DNA of 12,315 bases from an uncultured Bacilli bacterium (GTDB lineage: Bacteria > Bacillota_I > Bacilli_A > RF39 > UBA660). The stretch's first letter is position 1. Every line of letters starts with the position of its first letter. The translations under genes were made by a program, and so were the position numbers. Below the pieces are notes generated by a model. It did no database searches, was not told the origin of the DNA, and saw only the letters and a program-made list of their open reading frames with translations. The stretch is from NCBI GenBank assembly GCA_905235875.1, contig CAJONL010000034.1, positions 1 through 12,315 of the forward strand. Reading direction: 5' to 3'. Shown in pieces: positions 6,831-12,315 of this stretch.

Positions 6831-7604
6831 TTACATTACTACTTTTCCTAGTTCTAGTTTAAGTTTATCAGCAATGGTTACGATAAATTCACTATTAGTA
6901 GGTTTAGCTTTATCAATATCAATGCTATGTCCAAATATATCTTCCATAAGATCCCAACTACCTCTATTCCATGAAACTTCAATTGCATGTCTTATTGCTC
7001 TTTCTACTCTTGATACAGTCGTATCATACTTTTTAGCAACTTCTGGATAAAGTTCTTTAGTTATCCCTCCAACTATTTCAGGATTATTATACACAACCAT
7101 TATTGACTCTCTAATATATTGATATCCTTTTATATGAGATGGGACACCTAATTCATGTAAAATATTAGTAATTGATACTTGAAGATTATAATTTAAAAGA
7201 TTAATTGCATTGTTTTTACTACTACTTGTATTTGATACTTCGATAATTCTTTTTTCAAGTTCTGGTAATTCAAATGGTTTCAATAAGTAATAATTAACAC
7301 CTGCTTCTGATACTTGTCTTATTGTATCAGGATTATTATAAGATGTTAGCACTATTACATTTTTTCTTATTCCTAAACTATTCATTTCATTTAGAACTGC
7401 TATTCCATCTTTTTTAGGCATAACTAAATCTAAAACCATCAAGTCTATCTCATCACCATGTTCCTTCAATATTTCTAAACCTTCTCTACCATCGCCTGCA
7501 GTATAAAGAACTTCTATATCTGCGTGATTACTACTAAAGTACTCCTTAATCATGGATGTCAAACTTTTGTTATCATCCACTAAAAGTAATTTAATCGTGT
7601 TCAT
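6831..7604 (-). CDS. spo0A: Sporulation response regulator Spo0A
   Basis: Spo0A is the master regulator of entry into sporulation and is activated by the phosphorelay or by orphan kinases. The receiver domain has the acidic pair Asp10-Asp11, the phosphorylation site Asp59 (VLDLVMP), Thr87 and Lys109 (LLKPF). The C-terminal effector domain has the family-specific blocks [20 protein letters not shown] (148-167), [18 protein letters not shown] (195-212, recognition helix region) and [10 protein letters not shown]. The product has 257 residues, against about 267 in Bacillus. The start at 7604 is chosen because AAGGAGA lies just before it; an in-frame ATG nine codons upstream at 7631 has no such site. 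The usual neighbour spoIVB is absent; pgk lies upstream. A Spo0A-box-like repeat lies about 80 bases before the start, so autoregulation is possible. Confidence 0.96.
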   Translation of the reverse strand: MNTIKLLLVDDNKSLTSMIKEYFSSNHADIEVLYTAGDGREGLEILKEHGDEIDLMVLDLVMPKKDGIAVLNEMNSLGIRKNVIVLTSYNNPDTIRQVSEAGVNYYLLKPFELPELEKRIIEVSNTSSSKNNAINLLNYNLQVSITNILHELGVPSHIKGYQYIRESIMVVYNNPEIVGGITKELYPEVAKKYDTTVSRVERAIRHAIEVSWNRGSWDLMEDIFGHSIDIDKAKPTNSEFIVTIADKLKLELGKVVM

Positions 7605-7636
7605 GTTTTCTCCTTCCTTACTACCACGCATAATTG

Positions 7637-7697
7637 ATTTTACTACAATTTTTTTATAAGTTCTAGAGTTTATTTTAGCTTTTTTTGTCGATTGACA
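7637..7697 (-). promoter_or_regulatory. Putative spo0A control region with a 0A-box-like repeat
   Basis: TGTCGATTGACA (7686-7697) is an inverted repeat of TGTC. On the plus strand TGTCGAT differs from the known Spo0A box TGTCGAA at one base; the minus-strand copy TGTCAAT differs at two. A weak -10 candidate, TAAAAT (7637-7642), lies downstream with only a poor -35 at 17 bases, so the promoter may need an activator or another sigma factor. I did not find a convincing sigma-H promoter. Confidence 0.35.
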
Positions 7698-7704
7698 CTT
7701 TTTT

Positions 7705-8892
7705 TTAAAAATTCATATTTTGAAGTCCTGGCAAATTATGATTTTCTAAATATTTTAATGTTGCTCCACCACCTGTAGAAGAAAAGGTAATTTTATCAGA
7801 ATATCCTAAAATATTAGCACATCCAACTATATCACCACCACCTAAAATAATTATATCAACATTATCTGTAATATATTTTAGTATTTTTTCTGTACCTTTT
7901 CTAAAATTTTTATTTTCGTATACACCGAGTGGACCATTCCAAAATACTGTATTAGTATTCTTTAAAATTGAAATATATTTTTTTATAGTTTCGTCTCCGA
8001 TATCCATTCCTGCAAAACTATCAGCTATGTTATTAATATCATTAAAAATTACATCTGCATCTTTTTCATCACTAAAAACTCCATATAAATCAGTAGGAAG
8101 TATAATTTTTTCTTCATATCTATCAATAAGTGCTTTACAATAATCTAACTTTTCATATTCAACTGGGCTTCTTCCAACGTTATACCCTTTCGCTTTTAAA
8201 AAAGTATAACTCATTGCTCCTCCAATTAATATGTAATCTACTTTTTTTATTAAAGACTCAATAACTCCTACTTTATCAGATAATTTTGCACCACCCATAA
8301 TTACAACAAAAGGTCTTTTAGGATCATCAAGTATATTTAAATTTTCTATTTCTTTTAGTACTAAAAAACCAACTCCACTTGGAAGATAAAATGATATACC
8401 AAAATTAGACGCATGTTTTCTATGACTTGTAGCAAAAGCATCGTTTATAAAGAATTCACCAAGTTTTGACCATCCTTTACTAAGTTTTAAGTCACAACCA
8501 CTTTCTTTATTTCCATTTAAATCTTCATATCTCGTATTTTGCATTAAAATTGCCTTTCCATATTCAAGTTTAGAAAGAGGCTTTTTTAACTTTTTAGGAT
8601 TCGTTTCATCTACAAAAGAAACCTTTCCAGGTAGAAGCCTATTAAGTTCATTATAGACTATTCTCATATCATACAAACTAAGATCTTCTTTTGTTTTTAC
8701 TCTGCCTAGGTGTGACATTATCAAAAGTTTACCACCTCTATCCAAGATATATTCAATAGTCTTTAAACTTGCCTTAATCTTAGAATTATCAAGTATTATA
8801 CCATCAGATATAGTGACATTTAAATCACACCTAAGTATTACTGTACGTTTCTCAAAGTTAAAATCTAGTATAGTCTTCATATCTTTTTTCAT
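7705..8892 (-). CDS. pgk: Phosphoglycerate kinase
   Basis: This glycolytic enzyme moves phosphate from 1,3-bisphosphoglycerate to ADP, giving ATP and 3-phosphoglycerate. The 395-residue product has the normal length. It carries the substrate loop RCDLNV (R21, D23, N25), SHLGR (60-64), [13 protein letters not shown], the hinge region [15 protein letters not shown] (from 200), WNGPLGVYE (318-326), GGGD (351-354) and STGGGATL (372-379). Some conserved stretches are altered: the usual FNVP is LNVT and ENVRF is QNTRY. All phosphate-binding features I can identify remain, so it is probably active. The start at 8892 follows GGAGG by 8 bases; the ATG at 8907 overlaps that site and is unlikely. The gene stands apart from the usual gap-pgk-tpi-gpm cluster and may be a second copy. 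No clear terminator follows it. Confidence 0.93.
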   Translation of the reverse strand: MKKDMKTILDFNFEKRTVILRCDLNVTISDGIILDNSKIKASLKTIEYILDRGGKLLIMSHLGRVKTKEDLSLYDMRIVYNELNRLLPGKVSFVDETNPKKLKKPLSKLEYGKAILMQNTRYEDLNGNKESGCDLKLSKGWSKLGEFFINDAFATSHRKHASNFGISFYLPSGVGFLVLKEIENLNILDDPKRPFVVIMGGAKLSDKVGVIESLIKKVDYILIGGAMSYTFLKAKGYNVGRSPVEYEKLDYCKALIDRYEEKIILPTDLYGVFSDEKDADVIFNDINNIADSFAGMDIGDETIKKYISILKNTNTVFWNGPLGVYENKNFRKGTEKILKYITDNVDIIILGGGDIVGCANILGYSDKITFSSTGGGATLKYLENHNLPGLQNMNF

Positions 8893-8917
8893 ATCACATA
8901 CCTCCATTTCTACTTTA

Positions 8918-8945
8918 ATTATAATAAATATTTTTCATTTTTCAA
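8918..8945 (-). promoter_or_regulatory. Promoter of pgk
   Basis: TTGAAA (8940-8945), a 16-base spacer and a perfect TATAAT (8918-8923) lie across the dinB/pgk junction. The -35 is inside the last codons of dinB. The start would fall about 20 bases upstream of the pgk ATG. Some pgk transcript may also come from upstream, since no terminator is seen after dinB. Confidence 0.65.
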
Positions 8946-10119
8946 GAAAACTTGCTCTTTTTAAAACTTCTTTTCCATATTTATTATTTACTTTATCTAA
9001 AATATTATCTATTTCATCTTTTTTATTACTTACATTTTTATCAAAAAATGACATCTGATAATTACTTATTTCATTTAAATCATCTAATCTAATACCAATT
9101 AATCTAATTTTTTCTCCATTATAAAATTCGTTTAATACTTCTTTTGAATACATATATATATCATCATAACTATTAATTCCATTCTTAAGTTTTTTTTGAT
9201 GTGAATAACGTTTAAAATTATAATCTTTTAAAATCACACATATTACTCTTGCATACTTTTTTTCATTTCTTATTCTCTTAGAAACTTTTAATGATAAATA
9301 AGAAAGATATCCATATAATTCATTAACATTTGTTACATCCTTACTTAAAGTAACCTCATTACTTATTCCTTTAGGTATAAAACTAGTATTATCAACAGGT
9401 CTATCATCAATACCATTTGCTATTCTAATTAAATAACTAGATTGGTTTTTAAAAACTTTTTTCAATTCGTATTCTTTCTTATTAGCCAAATCTCCAATAG
9501 TATTAACTCCTATTTGTCTAAGTTTATTTGAAGTGCTTTTTCCAACTGTAAAAAGATCTTCAATAGGAAGAGGAAACATCTTAGTTTTCACTTCATAACT
9601 ATAGAGAGTATGAATCTTATTTGGTTTTTCAAAATCAGATGCCATCTTAGCACAGAGTTTATTATTTGCTATACCTATATTTACAGTAAAACCTAAAGTA
9701 TTATATATTTCATCTTGTAATTTTTTAGCAAATACTATCTCGTCACCATACATATTTTTTATTTTTCCATAATCTAAATAGCATTCATCAATCGATGCAA
9801 TTTCTATATCTGGAGTATATTTATTTATTAAAGAAAATAGTTTATTACTCATTTGTTTATATAATTTATAGTCAGGTGGAAAAATTTTTAAACTAGAACA
9901 TTTCCTTTTAGCACTAAATATAGTTTCAGCAGTTTTTATTCCAATCTTTTTAGCTAAAGGGCTTTTCGCTAAAACAATACCATGTCTTTTACTTTCATCT
10001 CCTCCAATTATTGCATAACTATTTCTAATATCTTCATTATAACCATTCTTAAGAAGATTAACTGAAGTCCAAGATAAAAAAGCATTATTAACATCTATAT
10101 GCATTATAATTTTCTCCAT
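8935..10119 (-). CDS. dinB: Y-family DNA polymerase (DinB/Pol IV type)
   Basis: This is a translesion polymerase. The catalytic acids are Asp9 (MHIDVNNAF) and Asp111-Glu112 (SIDECYLDYG). Phe14 is the likely steric gate that keeps out ribonucleotides. The fingers carry KSPLAKKIGIKTAETIFSAK (52-71), and a helix-hairpin-helix thumb follows around 186-212 (DLFTVGKSTSNKLRQIGV). The little-finger domain runs from about 240, and near the C-terminus QMSFF (355-359) fits the beta-clamp binding motif. At 394 residues it has the normal length. The ATG at 10119 follows AAGGTGG by 4 bases. The 10-base gap to the upstream gene means they share a transcript. No LexA box was recognised here. It ends with TGA. 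Confidence 0.93.
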   Translation of the reverse strand: MEKIIMHIDVNNAFLSWTSVNLLKNGYNEDIRNSYAIIGGDESKRHGIVLAKSPLAKKIGIKTAETIFSAKRKCSSLKIFPPDYKLYKQMSNKLFSLINKYTPDIEIASIDECYLDYGKIKNMYGDEIVFAKKLQDEIYNTLGFTVNIGIANNKLCAKMASDFEKPNKIHTLYSYEVKTKMFPLPIEDLFTVGKSTSNKLRQIGVNTIGDLANKKEYELKKVFKNQSSYLIRIANGIDDRPVDNTSFIPKGISNEVTLSKDVTNVNELYGYLSYLSLKVSKRIRNEKKYARVICVILKDYNFKRYSHQKKLKNGINSYDDIYMYSKEVLNEFYNGEKIRLIGIRLDDLNEISNYQMSFFDKNVSNKKDEIDNILDKVNNKYGKEVLKRASFLEK

Positions 10120-10129
10120 AAAGCCACCT

Positions 10130-10564
10130 TTATTTTTTCCCTAAACCTCTTTTAAATGTTACTTTTGTATTTTGATCTTTCGAATAAATAAAATCATCGA
10201 TTTCATATTTAGATGGAGATATAAAAAAGTTCCCAGTAATATTATCATATAAAAGCTCATTAAACTCATCCTTATAAACCAAAGTTAAAGTTTCAAATAT
10301 ATATTTTTCAATCTCTATCATATCTTTATAGTAACCATTTTTACCAACATATATAGAATTTTCAAAAAAATCTGATACTGTATACATATTCTCTTCTACA
10401 TATTCTTTGGAAAAGGCCACCAAATCTTCATATTCATTATAAATAGTATCATACTTACGTAATATATAATAATCATTTACTATATCACTAATAAAAAATA
10501 TAGTATTAGCATCTAAAACATTTAATCTTGTTTTATACATTAAAACATTATCAAATTTATTCAT
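10130..10564 (-). CDS. Hypothetical protein, 144 residues, upstream of dinB
   Basis: I do not recognise this protein. It is rich in Tyr, Phe, Asp, Glu and Asn, has no signal peptide or membrane segment, and ends in a basic KRGLGKK tail. The overall pattern (DNVLMYKTRLNVLD, FFISDIVNDYYILRKYD) suggests a compact soluble alpha/beta fold. It begins with ATG after GGGTGG (4-base spacing). The short 10-base gap to dinB makes co-transcription very likely. It lies just after the terminator-like hairpin of frr, with no room for its own promoter in between. A role connected with the polymerase is possible from position only. Confidence 0.8.
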   Translation of the reverse strand: MNKFDNVLMYKTRLNVLDANTIFFISDIVNDYYILRKYDTIYNEYEDLVAFSKEYVEENMYTVSDFFENSIYVGKNGYYKDMIEIEKYIFETLTLVYKDEFNELLYDNITGNFFISPSKYEIDDFIYSKDQNTKVTFKRGLGKK

Positions 10565-10577
10565 AAAACCACCCTAT

Positions 10578-10606
10578 AAAAAACGGAAATATATCCCTAT
10601 ATTTCC
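10578..10606 (-). terminator. Intrinsic terminator overlapping the 3' end of frr
   Basis: A perfect nine-pair stem (GGAAATATA, 10598-10606, with TATATTTCC, 10585-10593) closes a GGGA loop, a GNRA-type tetraloop, and is followed by GTTTTTT. The first arm includes the last frr codons and its TAG stop. The U-tract ends about four bases before the GGGTGG site of the next gene, so any downstream expression needs readthrough or an internal promoter. Confidence 0.85.
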
Positions 10607-11142
10607 ATTAAATCATTTTCTTTTTCTTTAGTAAGATTTTCTATTTTTTTATTGTATTCATTAACAATATCTTGTATTTTTTCAGTAATACTTCTTTCTT
10701 CATCTTCAGAAAAATCATCATTTTTAATATCATCAATTATATCTTTTCTTATGTTTCTAATACTTATTCTTCCTTCTTCAGATAACTCTTTAACTTGTTT
10801 TACTAATTCTTTCCTACGTTCCTCAGTAAGCATAGGTATAGTAATAAAAATAGACTCACCATTATTACTTGGAGTAACCCCTAGATTAGCTTCAAATATT
10901 GCTTTTTCTATAGCTCCAAGCATAGTTTTATCAAAAGGTTTAATATTAAGTTGTCTCGCTTCTGGAACAAAAATTGTAGCGACTTGCTTAACAGGAGTCA
11001 TATTACCATAATATTCCACCATAACATCATCAAGCATACTAGGATTTGCACGACCTGCTCTAACACTTGTAAATTTATCACAAAGTGCATCAATTGCTTT
11101 TTCCATTCTTTCTTTTGCTATATTTATATAATCATTATTCAT
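10597..11142 (-). CDS. frr: Ribosome recycling factor
   Basis: RRF acts with EF-G to split ribosomes from mRNA after termination. The 181-residue product (family about 185) shows RMEKAIDALCDKFTSVRAGRANPSMLD, the central beta domain with VPEARQLNIKPFDKTMLGAIEKAI, and the tail of the three-helix bundle with LTEERRKELVKQVKEL and VRNIRKD-like IRNIRKDIIDDIK. The ATG at 11142 follows AAGGAGAG. Between tsf and frr most Firmicutes have pyrH; here a HAD-family gene lies in that place, so pyrH is missing or elsewhere. The gene ends with TAG inside a terminator stem. Confidence 0.96.
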   Translation of the reverse strand: MNNDYINIAKERMEKAIDALCDKFTSVRAGRANPSMLDDVMVEYYGNMTPVKQVATIFVPEARQLNIKPFDKTMLGAIEKAIFEANLGVTPSNNGESIFITIPMLTEERRKELVKQVKELSEEGRISIRNIRKDIIDDIKNDDFSEDEERSITEKIQDIVNEYNKKIENLTKEKENDLMEI

Positions 11143-11162
11143 ATATATCTCTCCTTACAAAC

Positions 11163-11191
11163 ATTATACTATAATTAATTATTAAATAAAA
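11163..11191 (-). promoter_or_regulatory. Possible promoter of frr
   Basis: A perfect TATAAT (11163-11168) lies about 20 bases upstream of the frr ATG. At 17-base spacing the -35 is only TTTTAT, a poor match. The position between the HAD-gene terminator and frr supports it, but in such AT-rich DNA a chance match is possible. Confidence 0.4.
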
Positions 11192-11235
11192 GAAAAATAT
11201 AAAGAAAAAGAGTAAAATTATCTTCTCTTTATATT
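11186..11235 (-). terminator. Possible terminator overlapping the 3' end of the HAD gene
   Basis: AATATAAAG (11227-11235) can pair with CTTTATATT (11196-11204), nine pairs, with an inner GAG/CTC pairing, followed by a T-rich run broken by C and A. The first arm lies within the last codons of the HAD gene. The large, AT-only outer stem makes it less certain than the others. Confidence 0.45.
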
Positions 11236-11718
11236 ACTTTTTAATAAGTCAATAGCTTTTTTTAAATCTTCTTTTGTTAACCCTACTGTATTGTCAGTTA
11301 AAACTAAATTTTTATCATAACCAAAAAAATCATATGAATAATTTTCATCATCTAAGATAACAAAATTATTTACTTCACTATGTTCATTAAGCCATTTATA
11401 TATTTCACCACTACGCATAGTAAAGGGATCAAAACTTATGTTATCATCTTTCATAATCATTTTTAGCTTTATTATTGGAGTAAAGTCATAAATACTTATA
11501 CCAGCATTACTAAGAATATCTGCTAAACGCTTAAATAAAGTTCCATTATCCTCATCTTTAAAAAATCTCCAATTAGATATTAGTACAACTTTGCTTTCAG
11601 TTTCAACAATTATTCTTTTTAAAAATAAAAGTTTTTCTTTATCTATGTTTAAATTTTCTTTATCATGATAGTTATTTGGTATTAAAACACCATCTATATC
11701 TAAAAATACTATATTCAT
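11218..11718 (-). CDS. HAD-superfamily protein, resembling HAD domains of RNA-repair proteins
   Basis: A 166-residue HAD-fold protein. Motif I is DIDGV (Asp7 nucleophile, Asp9 acid/base), motif II is LISNWR (Ser48), and motif IV is ILDDE (122-125), followed by VLTDNTVGLT. The arrangement with a W-R after the motif II Ser and the closing T-x-x-x-GLT is like the HAD domain described in 'Swiss army knife' RNA repair proteins; I state this from memory of the pattern. It has no cap domain of note. The start at 11718 is chosen because GGTGGT lies 3 bases before it; the in-frame ATG at 11739 would put that site inside the gene. It lies just after the tsf terminator. Substrate unknown; a phosphatase acting on nucleic acid ends is one possibility. 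Confidence 0.8.
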   Translation of the reverse strand: MNIVFLDIDGVLIPNNYHDKENLNIDKEKLLFLKRIIVETESKVVLISNWRFFKDEDNGTLFKRLADILSNAGISIYDFTPIIKLKMIMKDDNISFDPFTMRSGEIYKWLNEHSEVNNFVILDDENYSYDFFGYDKNLVLTDNTVGLTKEDLKKAIDLLKSNIKRR

Positions 11719-11727
11719 ATTACCACC

Positions 11728-11764
11728 AAAAAAAGTCAAAAATGTTAACCATTAATTTGACTTT
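11728..11764 (-). terminator. Intrinsic terminator overlapping the 3' end of tsf
   Basis: AAAGTCAAA (11756-11764) pairs with TTTGACTTT (11732-11740), nine pairs, with a further AATG/CATT pairing inside, and is followed by a T-tract. It starts in the last tsf codons. The T-tract is followed directly by the GGTGGT ribosome binding site of the HAD gene. The stem sequence is nearly the same as that of the ATPase-gene terminator. Confidence 0.8.
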
Positions 11765-12315
11765 GTACTTCTTCAGCGAAGTTTTCTTCTCTTTTTGCCA
11801 TTCCTTCGCCTACTTCATATCTTACCATTTTAATTAGTTTACCACCATTATTAGAAACAAATTTACCAACAGTTTCTTTATTTTCTGCTTTAATATAAAT
11901 TTGATTTTCAAGACAAACTTCTTCATAAAATTTTCTAATTTTACCATTCATAATTTGTTCTATTCTATCTTCTGGCTTACCTTCATTTAATAATTCATTT
12001 TTAATAATAGATTTTTCTTTTTCTAGTACTTCACTAGGAATTTCATTTTCATTTAAATATGTAGGTCTCATTGCAGCAGTATGCATTGCAACATCAAAAC
12101 TTACTTCTTCACTTGTTCCTTCAAGTACTACTAGTGCTGTAATTTTACCTCCCATATGAGAGTATATTCCAAATACTTGATCATCTGTTTTTTCAAGCTT
12201 TTCAAATCTTCTAAAGCTAATTTTTTCACCAATTTTAGCCGTAATAGATACAATCAAATCCTCTAAAGAACCATTGTCAGCACTTAGTTTTAAGGCAGAA
12301 TCCATATCTTTCACA
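11745..12315 (-). CDS. tsf: Elongation factor Ts (5' end beyond window)
   Basis: EF-Ts is the nucleotide exchange factor for EF-Tu. About 190 codons are visible, covering the core and C-terminal part: a short block EDLIVSITAKIGEKISFRRF, then YSHMGGKITALVVLEG, FDVAMHTAAMRPTYLNENEIP, the segment EKSIIKNELLNEGKPEDRIEQI, the FYEEVCLENQIYIK block, and the end VRYEVGEGMAKREENFAEEV. The N-terminal domain with the TDVP-like EF-Tu contact, about 100 residues, lies outside the window. The frame is open to the edge, so this is window truncation, not damage. Confidence 0.95.
   Translation of the reverse strand, partial: VKDMDSALKLSADNGSLEDLIVSITAKIGEKISFRRFEKLEKTDDQVFGIYSHMGGKITALVVLEGTSEEVSFDVAMHTAAMRPTYLNENEIPSEVLEKEKSIIKNELLNEGKPEDRIEQIMNGKIRKFYEEVCLENQIYIKAENKETVGKFVSNNGGKLIKMVRYEVGEGMAKREENFAEEVQSQING

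Noticed and set aside
7681..7704. Plus-strand terminator formed by TGTC-GATT-GACA followed by Ts.
   Set aside because: The stem has only four pairs and there is no plus-strand gene to terminate. The 0A-box reading is more plausible, although itself uncertain.
8890..8937. Reading TGA as Trp would join dinB in frame towards pgk.
   Set aside because: dinB already has a full-length C-terminus after its clamp motif. pgk has its own GGAGG site and promoter, and Trp is written TGG throughout.
8813..9058. Plus-strand open frame across the pgk/dinB junction.
   Set aside because: Shadow frame with no ribosome binding site or recognisable product.
10652..11178. Two plus-strand open frames antisense to frr.
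   Set aside because: Both are shadows of frr and its upstream region, with biased composition and no supporting signals.
1..12315. CRISPR arrays, insertion sequences, tRNA or rRNA genes.
   Set aside because: I saw no repeat-spacer pattern, transposase, terminal inverted repeats or recognisable tRNA/rRNA sequence. The window is densely packed with genes.

Overview
All of the real genes in this window lie on the minus strand, so transcription runs from high to low coordinates. The sequence is very AT-rich. It encodes a Firmicutes-type S10 ribosomal operon, a clear Spo0A, and promoters close to the TTGACA/TATAAT consensus. This points to a low-GC, Gram-positive, potentially spore-forming Firmicute (Bacilli or Clostridia side), perhaps one of the AT-rich uncultured gut lineages. 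I cannot place it more finely. Stop codons TAA, TAG and TGA (the last at the end of dinB) all end genes sensibly, and tryptophan is written TGG, so the standard bacterial code fits.

Reading in the direction of transcription: (1) 12315-10597 holds the end of tsf (EF-Ts), a small HAD-fold phosphohydrolase-like protein and frr (ribosome recycling factor). These are translation genes with one accessory gene between them. (2) 10564-7705 holds an unrecognised 144-residue protein, a Y-family DNA polymerase (dinB type) and a stand-alone phosphoglycerate kinase with its own promoter. (3) 7604-5406 holds spo0A, the master regulator of sporulation, followed by an AAA-type ATPase with a DUF4143-like C-terminal half and its own promoter. 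(4) 5334-2977 holds two tandem sigma-70 genes that look like paralogues of each other, driven by a near-perfect promoter. (5) 2924-1 holds the S10 operon (rpsJ, rplC, rplD, rplW, rplB) with a strong extended -10 promoter and a structured leader of about 115 nt.

Intergenic spaces are short; the largest, about 200 bp, is upstream of rpsJ. Several intrinsic terminators start inside the 3' end of the gene they end: tsf, the HAD gene, frr and the ATPase gene. In two of these the U-tract runs almost straight into the Shine-Dalgarno sequence of the next gene, leaving no room for a promoter. The downstream accessory genes would therefore depend on readthrough or on a promoter inside the upstream gene.

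The most unusual element is the tandem sigma pair. Both proteins share a non-canonical N-terminal segment of about 110 residues in place of region 1.1. Both also differ from the housekeeping factor at the residue that reads the first base of the -10 element. Other points of interest are an acidic C-terminal tail of about 65 residues on ribosomal protein L3, a hairpin over the rplD ribosome binding site, a Spo0A-box-like inverted repeat upstream of spo0A, and an uncharacterised protein just upstream of dinB.
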